From JAAXHH01 sp965248395 (GTDB taxonomy: Bacteria; JAAXHH01), in NCBI GenBank assembly GCA_965248395.1, contig OZ252103.1:1798001-1862000 (forward strand): a stretch of 64,000 nt of DNA, given 5' to 3'. The position numbers were made by a program, and so were the translations under genes. Every line of letters begins with the position of its first letter. Position 1 is the first letter of the stretch. Below are positions 15,570 through 23,651 of this stretch, piece after piece. The notes beneath the pieces are model-generated. The model saw only the letters and a program-made list of their open reading frames with translations, did no database searches and had not been told where the DNA came from.

Positions 15570-16997
15570 ATGGGAAAGAAACGAGAAGAGATGGCGAAGA
15601 AGATCTCCGAGTTGCTCGATGCCGCCGTAGTTAAGATCGATGCCGGCGAGCTCGAGGAAGGGGAGAATCTGCGTAAGCAGGCGGAGGCCCTCAAAGGTGT
15701 TCTGGACCTGATTCCGGCGGAACCGGATCCGAAGAAGGCGAAGTCTCCGGCGCCAAACCCGCCTCCTTACTCTGGAGGCGGCCCACCGGATCCCGAATCG
15801 GCGGACGATCATATCAAGGCGTTCCACGTCAAGAAGTTCGGCGAAACTACCAAAGCCTGCGAGCAGATCGCCCGCGAGCTGTACGGCTCGTACATCGGAC
15901 CCGACGCGCAGAAGGATTTCGCCGAGTTGTCGTGGAACAAGGCTGTTGAATTCAACAAGTTCCTGCGATACCACGACTACGTCCCCACCACCGAAATGTC
16001 GAGGCTTTTTCTTCTGACGCCGGACCAGGTGATGGACGTCGCCAAGAGCGGGATCCGCCTGGCAGAGGTCAAGGCCACCATGGTCGAATCGAACGACACG
16101 CTCGGTGGGTTCATCGCCCCGGAGGATTTCCGCGACAGCGTCATCAGCCACCTGCCGGCAATCACCGTGGTGCGGCCGAGAGCGATGGTCATCGGGGCGT
16201 CGAGCGACAGGGTGGCGTTTCCAAGGGCTATCGGTGGGACATCCCGGTACCGGAATGCCGTACGGGTCACCTGGGTCGACGAAACCCCGGCGGCAGGAAA
16301 ATCGAGGACGGGTCTGCAGTGGGCGACAACGGGCATCAACATCCACACGACAATGGCGACGGCCATGCTGTCTCGCAACCTGGCAGAAGACGCCGCCTTC
16401 GACATCGAGTCGTACCTGCAGACCTCGATCGCCGAAGCGGTGGCGATCGACGAGGACGAGCGGTTCCTGGTGAGCCACGGCGTGGGAAACCCGGGCGGGA
16501 TCCTCAAGAACAAAACCACCGGAGGACCCACGAGTTCCGATACGATAGTCGTCAAATCGGGCGACGCGACCGATATCACGGCCGACGGCGTGATCAAGAT
16601 GGAGACGGCCATCGACTTCCAGTACCGCCAGGCCGGCGCCGTGTGGGTGATGCCCAAGGATTCGGTCGAGGCAGTGAACCTGCTCAAGGACTCGGATGGC
16701 AGGTACTTGTTCTCCGACAACAACAACCAGCTGCGGGAAGGTCAGCCGAGGATTCTGAGGCGCTATCCGCTCCTGGAGTCCGAAGCCATGCCGGCGGACG
16801 GGACGGCGAATCATTATCCCATTCTGTACGGCAATTTCAGGGGGTACACCATCGCGGATCGCATCGGCATGACGATAGAGCGGTACCTGGATTCGACCAC
16901 CGCGGAGCAGAACTTGATCGCGTACGTCATGCGCCGGCGCGTCGGCGGCGATGTGACCGAAGGATGGAGATTCGCAACGATGAAGATGGCCGCGTAA
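15570..16997 (+). CDS. major capsid protein, HK97 fold
   Basis: 475 aa. The N-terminal ~100 residues are charged and helical with a proline-rich hinge (KSPAPNPPPYSGGGPPDP), like the delta-domain removed by the protease. The capsid body includes SNDTLGGFIAPEDFRDSVIS, DRVAFPRAIGGTSRYR, HTTMATAMLSRNLAEDAAFD, EDERFLVSHGVGNPGGIL and AYVMRRRVGGDVTEGWRFAT, a familiar HK97-type series. Strong ribosome site GGGAGGAAA. The stop is followed by a six-copy short repeat array. Confidence 0.92.
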   Translation: MGKKREEMAKKISELLDAAVVKIDAGELEEGENLRKQAEALKGVLDLIPAEPDPKKAKSPAPNPPPYSGGGPPDPESADDHIKAFHVKKFGETTKACEQIARELYGSYIGPDAQKDFAELSWNKAVEFNKFLRYHDYVPTTEMSRLFLLTPDQVMDVAKSGIRLAEVKATMVESNDTLGGFIAPEDFRDSVISHLPAITVVRPRAMVIGASSDRVAFPRAIGGTSRYRNAVRVTWVDETPAAGKSRTGLQWATTGINIHTTMATAMLSRNLAEDAAFDIESYLQTSIAEAVAIDEDERFLVSHGVGNPGGILKNKTTGGPTSSDTIVVKSGDATDITADGVIKMETAIDFQYRQAGAVWVMPKDSVEAVNLLKDSDGRYLFSDNNNQLREGQPRILRRYPLLESEAMPADGTANHYPILYGNFRGYTIADRIGMTIERYLDSTTAEQNLIAYVMRRRVGGDVTEGWRFATMKMAA

Positions 16998-17086
16998 CCA
17001 TCGCGGATGGTTTTTGCCATCAGGGATGCCATCAGGGATGGCCATCGGGGATGGATGCATAACCATCAGGAATGGCCATCGGCGAT
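16998..17086 (+). repeat. about six copies of a 13-bp CCATCRGGGATGG-like repeat
   Basis: Degenerate units start near 16998, 17017, 17029, 17042, 17063 and 17076 (CCATCGCGGATGG, CCATCAGGGATG, CCATCGGGGATGG, CCATCAGGAATGG). Each is an imperfect palindrome (CCATC...GATGG). The array fills the space between the capsid stop and the next gene's ribosome site. Confidence 0.75.
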
Positions 17087-17113
17087 AAACACAAAGAATG
17101 ACAGGAGATTGTT

Positions 17114-17548
17114 ATGCACAACATAACGGAGATGGTGGACTTCTCGCTCGGCGTGTCGCCCGTAAGCACCAGCGCGGCGCCCACGGTGAACGAGTGGAAG
17201 GACGTACGCGGCCACGAGTACGTGACATACGTGATCCTGGTCGGCGTCATCGCGGCCACCGGTACGGTCGACTTCAAGCTGCAGCAGGCCAAGACCAACG
17301 CGGGTGGATCCAAGAAGAATATCGCTGGCGCGACGATTGAGCAGATCGACGCCGACGGTGATAACAAGATCCACGCGATCACCGTCAAGGCTAGCAAGCT
17401 GGACGCTGACAACGGGTTTTTCTACATCGCGCCCGTTGTCACAAACGCGGCCGCCGATGGAGCCGTATCGGTTCTGGGGATCTTCTACCGCTCCAGGGAG
17501 AATCCCCCTGATCCGAAGGCTCTGACGCAGGACGTGAAGGTCCTGTAG
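17114..17548 (+). CDS. probable head decoration / minor capsid protein
   Basis: 144 aa, right after the major capsid gene. A beta-rich, small-residue composition (MVDFSLGVSPVSTSAAPTVN; YVTYVILVGVIAATGTVDFK) ends in an acidic tail. The position and composition resemble head decoration or stabilisation proteins, but I do not see a diagnostic motif. It is flanked on both sides by tandem repeat arrays. Confidence 0.5.
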   Translation: MHNITEMVDFSLGVSPVSTSAAPTVNEWKDVRGHEYVTYVILVGVIAATGTVDFKLQQAKTNAGGSKKNIAGATIEQIDADGDNKIHAITVKASKLDADNGFFYIAPVVTNAAADGAVSVLGIFYRSRENPPDPKALTQDVKVL

Positions 17549-17550
17549 GC

Positions 17551-17608
17551 CTCACGGAGGCTTTACTGGTCTCACGGAGGCTTTACTGGTCTCACGGAGG
17601 CTTTACTG
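17551..17608 (+). repeat. three 20-bp tandem repeats each with a GGAGG
   Basis: CTCACGGAGGCTTTACTGGT at 17551-17570 and 17571-17590, with an 18-nt third copy 17591-17608. The third copy runs into GTG at 17608, seven bases after its GGAGG, so it would be a good ribosome site for that start. The first two present the same GGAGG without a start codon. Confidence 0.85.
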
Positions 17609-17742
17609 TGGGTGGGGAAGGCGTTATCCGGCGAAAGGGCACGCCGGAGCAGACGCCCTGCAGCGGTGTTGTCGGATATCTGACGGCGCACAGTTGCTAC
17701 TCCTCTTCGTCTTCCCCGCCCTTTGACTTCAAGGTAGCCAAC

Positions 17743-18333
17743 ATGGCGTACGCAAACCTGGCCGAACTGAAGACGTATCTGGGCCTTGGCTCACAAGCAA
17801 CCGACGACGGTCTGCTCACCAGCTGCATAGAGCGGGCCCAGGCGGCGATAGACAGCCACTGCCACAGATCGTTCGAAGCGGGCGCCGACAGTACGCGGCA
17901 CTATCACCTGGACCGCGACGTGCGCGGCCGCACGCTCTACTTCGACGAGGACTGCGCGCAGATCACGAAGGTCGAGAACGCGGGCGTCGAGATCTCGTCC
18001 GACGAGTACGTCACCGAGCCGCGCAATCTTGCGCCGTATTACGGTATCACCCTGGTAACGTACCGGGGCGCGGTGTGGAGCTTCACCCAGGGCCCTGAAG
18101 ATGCGGTCAAGGTCACTGGACGGTGGGCGTATTCTATCGCGCCGCCGGCCGACATTGTGCAGGCGACGCTGAGGCTTGCCGCCTACTTCTTCCGCCAGAA
18201 GGACGCTCAGGTGTTCGACGTTACGGCGGATCCGCGGACGGGTATGATGACGGTGCCGCAGGGGATGCCCAGGGATGTAAACCTGATGCTGAAACCCTAC
18301 GTCCAGATGGCGCCGGTAGGAGGGTTCGTATGA
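17743..18333 (+). CDS. head-tail connector, gp6-like
   Basis: 196 aa from ATG 17743 (AYANLAELKTYLGLGSQATD), the standard opening of gp6/DnaT-like connector proteins. It goes on with IERAQAAIDSHCHRSFEA, RTLYFDEDCAQI and ATLRLAAYFFRQKDAQVFDV. A GTG at 17608, well placed after the triple GGAGG repeat, would add 45 residues that look unlike the family, so both starts remain possible. It forms the ring that seals the portal vertex. The stop overlaps the next ATG. Confidence 0.8.
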   Translation: MAYANLAELKTYLGLGSQATDDGLLTSCIERAQAAIDSHCHRSFEAGADSTRHYHLDRDVRGRTLYFDEDCAQITKVENAGVEISSDEYVTEPRNLAPYYGITLVTYRGAVWSFTQGPEDAVKVTGRWAYSIAPPADIVQATLRLAAYFFRQKDAQVFDVTADPRTGMMTVPQGMPRDVNLMLKPYVQMAPVGGFV

Positions 18334-18797
18334 CGATCACAGACGTGATCCGGATCCTTCAGGAGAAACACGCCGCCGTCGAGGGGATAAAGCAAGCGCC
18401 GATAGCGTATCCTGGGAGCCTCCCGGAAACACCCATGGCGCTCACGTATCCCGACGAGGGCACCTGGGTGCAGGATACCTTCGCCAATCCAGGCCACAGT
18501 TGGGGCATTACGAGCAGGACGTACGTCGTGCAGGTATACGTCGAGCCGGTAGGCCAGGGGACGGTTGACTCGGGTCTTCAGGAATGTATAGCGCTCATCG
18601 AACGTTTCGGGCTGCTGTACCTCGAGCTGTCGAACAATGGCCTTACGATAGAAGACTGGCCCGTGCTTCAGATCGGCGCCGACAGTCCGGCCCGGGATAC
18701 GGGGATCAGGACGCTCGAATACGAGGGCAACGTGTACCGGGGATTCCAGTTAACGGTGACGGTCCAGGACGAGATCCGCGAGGCGTTACAGGAGTAA
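18330..18797 (+). CDS. head-tail joining / tail terminator-like protein
   Basis: 155 aa, ATGA-coupled to the connector. Mixed alpha/beta sequence (TDVIRILQEKHAAVEGIKQA; RTYVVQVYVEPVGQGTVDSG; YRGFQLTVTVQDEIREALQE). The slot between gp6-like connector and tail tube is where tail completion or terminator proteins are encoded in siphophages. The assignment rests on order, not on a motif. Confidence 0.55.
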   Translation: MTITDVIRILQEKHAAVEGIKQAPIAYPGSLPETPMALTYPDEGTWVQDTFANPGHSWGITSRTYVVQVYVEPVGQGTVDSGLQECIALIERFGLLYLELSNNGLTIEDWPVLQIGADSPARDTGIRTLEYEGNVYRGFQLTVTVQDEIREALQE

Positions 18798-18832
18798 CAG
18801 CATTTGCCGATGACCAATATGAGGTACTAACA

Positions 18833-19570
18833 ATGGCAGGGATACCAGGGTATCGTAACCGACTTATTGCGGACGGGAAAGAAATCACCGGCTTCCTGTC
18901 GAACTTGGTGCTCCGGCAGTCTCGGGAGCAGATCGACGACAGTGTTCTCGACGAGGACAAGGCATTCATCAGCGGCCAGGCTATGAGGAACGTCATTGCC
19001 TCCGGCCGGTGGACCGGCGACACCGACGAGCTCGATGACGTTATAGCAAGTTCAATCGGATCCGAGGACAGCTACGTCGCAGCCCGGTTCGGGAAGCTTG
19101 TCTGGAAGCAGGGAACCGTTATCGCCGTCACCCACGAGGTTGATGCTTCCAACTCGTCGCGGGTAGGCGTTGCGGCCGGATGGCAGTTCGACCGTAACGA
19201 TTTCTTCAGCGGCTGGGAGCTGACAGAGCTATCCTTCACGGCGCCCGCCACCAAGAATGGCTCTGTCGTTGACCTGGGGGCCGCCAAGGCATCTAAAACC
19301 CGCAAGGTACTGGTCTACTTCCTGAATGCGTCCGCCACCTCTCCTGCGGGATCTGTGGAGATCAGCACGTCGGCGACCAAAAGTGGCCGTTATACAACCG
19401 TTGGCTCCGCGGATACTTTCACGTCTGCGGAGGTTACGTCGGCAATCACGGCCGGGAAACCATTGGAGCTGTCCATCACCGGGGCGCTGTCCCGGTACGT
19501 CAAGGGGAAGGTGACGACAATAGGGGCGAACACCACCGCGGAAGTACTCGTTGTCGCTGATCTCACATAG
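18833..19570 (+). CDS. tail tube-like protein 1
   Basis: 245 aa from ATG 18833. The first ~150 residues (MAGIPGYRNRLIADGKEITG; REQIDDSVLDEDKAFISGQA; SGRWTGDTDELDDVI) align by eye with the 138-aa protein that follows. A beta-rich C-terminal domain of about 90 residues (SAGSVEISTSATKSGRYT type) is extra. Tandem tail-tube paralogues, one with an added immunoglobulin-like or decoration domain, are plausible. Longer ORF extensions upstream of 18833 overlap the previous gene and were rejected. Confidence 0.65.
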   Translation: MAGIPGYRNRLIADGKEITGFLSNLVLRQSREQIDDSVLDEDKAFISGQAMRNVIASGRWTGDTDELDDVIASSIGSEDSYVAARFGKLVWKQGTVIAVTHEVDASNSSRVGVAAGWQFDRNDFFSGWELTELSFTAPATKNGSVVDLGAAKASKTRKVLVYFLNASATSPAGSVEISTSATKSGRYTTVGSADTFTSAEVTSAITAGKPLELSITGALSRYVKGKVTTIGANTTAEVLVVADLT

Positions 19571-19581
19571 GGAGAATCATC

Positions 19582-19998
19582 ATGGCAGGAAAACCAGGAT
19601 TCAAGGCGGTCATCAAGATCGGTAACGGAAAAAACGTGCTGACCGACGTCACCGCATGGACCACGCAGGCAGCGCTCCGGAGAGCCAAGGAGCAGATAGA
19701 AGCATCTGTTCTGGGCGAGGGTGATAAGGAGTTCGTGAGCGGCCAGAGATCGTTCGTGGTTCCTTTCTCCGGCAACTGGCATCCTACGCCGGATGCGGTG
19801 TTCAACGATGACCTCGACGACGACAAGGATGAGCGTAACTTCGAGTTCTCGCCGGAGGGGACGGCTACCGGTAAGATCAAGTACACCGGGAAAGTAAACC
19901 TGTCCCAGTACGACATCGACAGCAGCAACTCCGGACTCAGCACTTTCTCGTGTTCCGCACAGGGTACGGGAGCAATCACCAGGGGGACCCACACTTAG
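19582..19998 (+). CDS. tail tube-like protein 2 (major tail protein candidate)
   Basis: 138 aa. Paralogous to the preceding gene: MAGKPGFKAVIKIGNGKNVL, ALRRAKEQIEASVLGEGDKE, SGNWHPTPDAVFNDDLDDD. The end, LSTFSCSAQGTGAITRGT, is typical of small phage tail tube proteins whose last strand carries a G-x-G turn. It is followed by a duplicated copy of its own last codons (20003-20035). Ahead of the tail chaperone pair it is best read as the tube subunit. Confidence 0.7.
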   Translation: MAGKPGFKAVIKIGNGKNVLTDVTAWTTQAALRRAKEQIEASVLGEGDKEFVSGQRSFVVPFSGNWHPTPDAVFNDDLDDDKDERNFEFSPEGTATGKIKYTGKVNLSQYDIDSSNSGLSTFSCSAQGTGAITRGTHT

Positions 19999-20002
19999 CC
20001 GG

Positions 20003-20035
20003 GGCACAGGAGCTATCTCGAGGGGCACGCATTAA
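20003..20035 (+). pseudogene. orphan duplicate of the tail-tube C-terminus
   Basis: GGC ACA GGA GCT ATC TCG AGG GGC ACG CAT TAA reads GTGAISRGTH*, matching GTGAITRGTHT* at the end of the 19582-19998 gene but lying after its stop and in another frame. It is a remnant of a tail-gene duplication or exchange. Confidence 0.65.
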
Positions 20036-20070
20036 CCATCAAGGTAGATACACCATTAGGAGGGCACATT

Positions 20071-20475
20071 ATGAAGTTGTTGAACCGTGAAGAACTGGAG
20101 GCGCTGAACAGTAAGCGCGAAATCAGATACGTGGACCTTACCGAGTTCGGCCTCGATGGTGGGGTATACGTCCGATCCTTGCTAGGCGCCGAGGCGAATG
20201 AGTACATCGCCGTCATGGTGTCCATAGATGAAGACGGCAATCGAAGCTTCGACCAAAGCAACATGTGGTCGGAACTGGTCATCCGGGCTATCTGCGATGC
20301 CGATGGCAAACCGTATTACAAACCCGGCGACGAAGAGGTAGTCGGGGCCATGCCTCCGGGGGCCTTGCGGGCTATCCACGACGAGGCAGCTGAAATATCC
20401 GGCATCAATCAGCGCAAAGAGCAGGTAGCGGAAAATTTGAACGAAGCCCCTGGCGACTCACCCTCCACGCCATAG
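20071..20475 (+). CDS. tail assembly chaperone, gpG-like
   Basis: 134 aa. It starts MKLLNREELEALNSKREIRY after a TTAGGAGG ribosome site, and has FGLDGGVYVRSLLGAEANEY and MWSELVIRAICDADGKPYY, the general look of siphophage tail chaperones. Near its end, codons GAA AAT TTG carry the heptamer A AAT TTG. Slippage there gives the longer G-T form (extension to 20624). It lies between tail tube and tape measure, exactly where gpG/gpGT genes sit. Confidence 0.82.
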   Translation: MKLLNREELEALNSKREIRYVDLTEFGLDGGVYVRSLLGAEANEYIAVMVSIDEDGNRSFDQSNMWSELVIRAICDADGKPYYKPGDEEVVGAMPPGALRAIHDEAAEISGINQRKEQVAENLNEAPGDSPSTP

Positions 20476-20490
20476 CGGAAAGCCGGGGGC
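20433..20490 (+). promoter_or_regulatory. -1 ribosomal frameshift signal
   Basis: Slippery A AAT TTG at 20433-20439 is in the correct phase for X XXY YYZ. Six nucleotides later a 9-bp stem can form between GCCCCTGGC (20446-20454) and GCCGGGGGC (20482-20490), with one T-G wobble. This spacing and stem are typical stimulators. The -1 frame is open from the slip to 20624. Confidence 0.7.
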
Positions 20491-20624
20491 GATTCGTGTC
20501 TGAAATCCTCGAACTTCCGGTCATGGAAATCATGGAAATGATCGCTTACCACGACATCAAGGAGTCGTGGCTCTCGGAGGCCCGGGCCAAGGCCAAGGTG
20601 GAGGCCCAATTGCAAAATGGCTGA
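20433..20624 (+). CDS. gpT-like extension of tail chaperone (made by -1 frameshift)
   Basis: Frame -1 to the 20071 gene, open from the slippery site to the TGA at 20622-20624, too short to be found as a free gene. It reads KFERSPWRLTLHAIAESRGR, then FVSEILELPVMEIMEMIAYH and DIKESWLSEARAKAKVEA. The LxLPVxE...EMxAYH pattern is that of gpT-type tails, which recruit the tape measure protein. A GTG at 20496 could start it alone, but no ribosome site is visible, so the fused G-T product is more likely. It overlaps the tape-measure start by 8 nt. Confidence 0.7.
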   Translation, partial: KFERSPWRLTLHAIAESRGRFVSEILELPVMEIMEMIAYHDIKESWLSEARAKAKVEAQLQNG

Positions 20625-23247
20625 CCCGCGCATTAACATTAACATACTTGGTGACGCCTCGGACTTCAAGGCGGCCCTGGATGAAGCCAAAAAAGGGCTT
20701 GCGGCTGCCGGCGAGAAGATGAAGTCGGCAGGGGCATCCTTGACGGCGGGAGTAACCGCTCCTATTGCCGGTATTGGTATTGCAGCAATCAAGATGGCGA
20801 AGGATGCCTCTACCGGATTCGGTCAGATAGCCACTCTGCTCGATGATCCGATAGGCAGGACCCAGGAACTCAAAGACGCGGTTCTGGATATGTCGGGGGC
20901 GACGGGGAAGTCCGTCGAAAGTATCTCCACAGGTCTCTACAACCTCATATCGGTCTACGGTGACACCGCCGACTCAGCAAAGATTCTTGAGGACGCAACC
21001 AAGGCGGCAGCAGCAGGCAACGCCGAGATCGCGGACTCGATCAACCTTACGGCGGCGGTCACCCAGGCCTACGGGGACACCAGCGCCGAAGCCATTGCCA
21101 AGGTCAACGATCTGGCGTTCCAGGCCGTGAAACTAGGCAAGGCCACTTTCCCAGAACTAGCGCAGGCTGTGCCCCAGGTTACGGCGGGGTTCAAGGATCT
21201 TGGAGTCAGTCAGGAAGAAATCTTCAGCGCTTTTGCTGCCCTGACTCCCGTTATGGCAAATACGGCACAGACCGCCACCGCCCTCAGAGCCGCCTCCACC
21301 GAACTAATCAAGCCCAACGCAAAAATGGCCGAGGTCTTCGAGCACCTTGGCGTTGCCTCTGGCGCCGCCCTCATAGAGCAAGAGGGCCTCCACGGCGCGT
21401 TCGTGAAGATCAAAGAAGGGGCGGAAGGCATGGGCTTGCAGCTAGGAGAAGTCGTCGGCTCCGTGGAGGCATATCAAGCTATATCCCTTGGAGCCGGTGC
21501 GGCATCGGACGCCTTCGCCGAGAAGACGGCCAAGATGGCTGACGCTCAAGGGGCCGCCGCCGAAGCCTTCGAGAAAGCGACAGGTGGTGTCAATGCGTCC
21601 GCCTTCGCCATGGACCAAGCCGGGGCCAAAATTGCCGCCTCCATGATAAGGATCGGGGACGCCATTCTTCCTGTGGTGATTCCCGCCATAGAAAAACTGA
21701 CCGACCTGGTTGCCGATGCCGTAATATGGTTTACAAATCTGTCAGGACCTACACAAGAGTTCATAGTTATCGCTGCAGCCATGGCCGCCGCTGTCGGTCC
21801 GCTTCTCGTTGTAGTAGGCACGTTGGCGACGGTTCTTTCCGGGCCTGTCGTCATAGGTGTTGGTGCGGCGGTGGCGGTGATCGCCGGGATAACGGCGCTG
21901 ATCGTCTATTGGGATGAGGTGACGGGTTTCCTCGAAAAGACCTGGCAGGACTTCATAGGGTGGTTTGAAGGGGTTGGAAATGCGATCATTGAAGCCATCA
22001 AGGGAGCGGTGGAGTGGCTTGCGACGGCCTTTGACGGTCCGATTGAGCTAGTCAAGGCGGCACTGTCAATACACATCTGGCTCGCGGACGTGGTCGTGTC
22101 TGGCATAATGGACTCCATAGGCGGTGTTGCGGACTGGTTCGGGTCGGTATTCGAAGGTCCCGCCGAAAACGTAGAGGCGGCCGCTGTAACGGCTATGACC
22201 GGGATTACGCAGGCCGCAGCAACGATGGAGGAAAACGTCGCTGCGTCGTTCCAGGGTGTAGAGTCGGAGGCTCACACCCGCTTCATTGGCGGCTCTGTGC
22301 TGACTTATGGCAAGCAAGCAATGGAGGGGATCGCAGAATCGTCCGAAACGATGAAGGGCAAGGTCGCAGCCGTGTTTGCGGCGCTGAACGTAAAGAGCCA
22401 AGAAGAATTCGCCGGGCTGTTAAACGACTGGGAATCTAAACTCGACACTTTTGCAAAAGATAAGACCGTCGCGTTTGCGGCTGACATCGTGGCAACCTAC
22501 CACGATATGAATCAGCAGATCATTGCACAGATAGAAGATGAGACTCTACCGAAGGTGATCGAGGTCTCGAAATTCATGGAGGAGGAGTTTGCTCTCGCTG
22601 GCGAGCACATGGTCAACCAGGCTGAGACGGATTTCGGGGCGATTGGCCAATCAGCCGTGGCCGTCTGGTCTGACTTCCAGTCCGCAATGAACAGCGTAAG
22701 CGAACTGCTGCCCGGGACGCTCGGTTCCTGGTTCGATTCTATCAGCGGATGGGCAGGGCAGGTAAAAGGAGTGTTCGACAACGTCTTGAATCTCGGGAGC
22801 AAAATCTCCGGTCTGGCTAGCAAGGTTCCGGGCCTTGCCGGGATCGGCGGGAAACTGTCGGGGGTTGGGTCTGCGCTTGCAGGAGCGGCACTTCCCATCG
22901 CCGGCGTGGCCGTAGGCGCCGCTGCCGTAGGGGCCTTAGGGTGGGGCGTAACGAAAACGCTGCGCGCCTTTCTCGGCGGGTCCGGTGACACGGGCGAAAC
23001 ATCCAGCGGGATCAACCTCAAGGATACAGCCGAGTTCATCAAGAGCGGCGGGAAGGGTGGGTTTTTCGTTCCTCCACCCGTACTGACCGGTGATCAGTTG
23101 GCCGCGATGGGTGTCGACGAAGACAAAATAGCCGCCTTGGGAGCGTCCGCCCCGACGATCATCCAAACAAACAACTATTACGGGCCGGTCGGAACCGACG
23201 AAATAGGCAAGCAAATTACCGATGATTTGAAAAGAGGGGGTTACTAA
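20617..23247 (+). CDS. tail tape measure protein (TP901 type)
   Basis: 876 aa. Its length sets tail length; it is threaded through the tube and delivered with the DNA. The N-terminal third has the TP901 core (FGQIATLLDDPIGRTQELKD; SISTGLYNLISVYGDTADSA; AVPQVTAGFKDLGVSQEEIF). Hydrophobic spans lie at about residues 380-430 (FIVIAAAMAAAVGPLLVVVG; GVGAAVAVIAGITALIVYW) and a glycine/alanine-rich span at about 740-770. Long alanine-rich helices fill the rest. At roughly 0.15 nm per residue this predicts a tail near 130 nm. It overlaps both the gpT-like extension and the next gene. Confidence 0.92.
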   Translation: MADPRININILGDASDFKAALDEAKKGLAAAGEKMKSAGASLTAGVTAPIAGIGIAAIKMAKDASTGFGQIATLLDDPIGRTQELKDAVLDMSGATGKSVESISTGLYNLISVYGDTADSAKILEDATKAAAAGNAEIADSINLTAAVTQAYGDTSAEAIAKVNDLAFQAVKLGKATFPELAQAVPQVTAGFKDLGVSQEEIFSAFAALTPVMANTAQTATALRAASTELIKPNAKMAEVFEHLGVASGAALIEQEGLHGAFVKIKEGAEGMGLQLGEVVGSVEAYQAISLGAGAASDAFAEKTAKMADAQGAAAEAFEKATGGVNASAFAMDQAGAKIAASMIRIGDAILPVVIPAIEKLTDLVADAVIWFTNLSGPTQEFIVIAAAMAAAVGPLLVVVGTLATVLSGPVVIGVGAAVAVIAGITALIVYWDEVTGFLEKTWQDFIGWFEGVGNAIIEAIKGAVEWLATAFDGPIELVKAALSIHIWLADVVVSGIMDSIGGVADWFGSVFEGPAENVEAAAVTAMTGITQAAATMEENVAASFQGVESEAHTRFIGGSVLTYGKQAMEGIAESSETMKGKVAAVFAALNVKSQEEFAGLLNDWESKLDTFAKDKTVAFAADIVATYHDMNQQIIAQIEDETLPKVIEVSKFMEEEFALAGEHMVNQAETDFGAIGQSAVAVWSDFQSAMNSVSELLPGTLGSWFDSISGWAGQVKGVFDNVLNLGSKISGLASKVPGLAGIGGKLSGVGSALAGAALPIAGVAVGAAAVGALGWGVTKTLRAFLGGSGDTGETSSGINLKDTAEFIKSGGKGGFFVPPPVLTGDQLAAMGVDEDKIAALGASAPTIIQTNNYYGPVGTDEIGKQITDDLKRGGY

Positions 23248-23627
23248 TGCCTTTCAAAAGAGCTGGAGTTCAGCGGTGTTTCGACACTGGATTGGTCAAC
23301 GGAACATTGTATCTGGCTCTCCACGACGCGGATGGCGGGGAACCTACATCTTCAAACGAAGTCACGGGCGCCGGATATTCCCGGAAGTCCCGGACCCTGT
23401 CTGACTGGGCCCAGGACGGAGTCGAATGTCGTTGTGAGGCGTTCGACTTCAACGCTGCGGCCGCATCGTGGGGTACGCCTGATACGTTGGCCCTGTGGAC
23501 GGCTTCGACAGGCGGGACCCTTCTCTTATATTACACGATCAACCCCGCACTAGTCCAGGCCATCGCCTCGGGCGACTCCGTGTCTGCACAGGACAACGAC
23601 TTTCGATTCGAAATTCCGGTCTCCTAA
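23247..23627 (+). CDS. tail fibre / tail-surface-like small protein
   Basis: 126 aa with a TAATG overlap to the tape measure gene. It contains TLYLALHDADGGEPTSSNEV, GAGYSRKSRTLSDWAQDGV and FNAAAASWGTPDTLALWTAS, resembling the alh...NEvsg.gYaR...tF..a..wGti pattern of small phage fibre or capsid-fibre proteins. It is probably a structural component of the tail tip or surface. Confidence 0.6.
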   Translation: MPFKRAGVQRCFDTGLVNGTLYLALHDADGGEPTSSNEVTGAGYSRKSRTLSDWAQDGVECRCEAFDFNAAAASWGTPDTLALWTASTGGTLLLYYTINPALVQAIASGDSVSAQDNDFRFEIPVS

Positions 23628-23651
23628 TCGCAGGAAGTTAAGTGGTATGGC

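Noticed and set aside
15390..17066. Long minus-strand ORF (558 codons) opposite the capsid gene
   Set aside because: Fully antisense to the major capsid and protease genes, low-complexity Arg/His-rich product, no ribosome site. A shadow of high-GC coding sequence.
20496..20624. Independent 42-aa gene starting at GTG 20496
   Set aside because: No ribosome site, and the upstream slippery sequence and stem give a better explanation as a frameshift extension.
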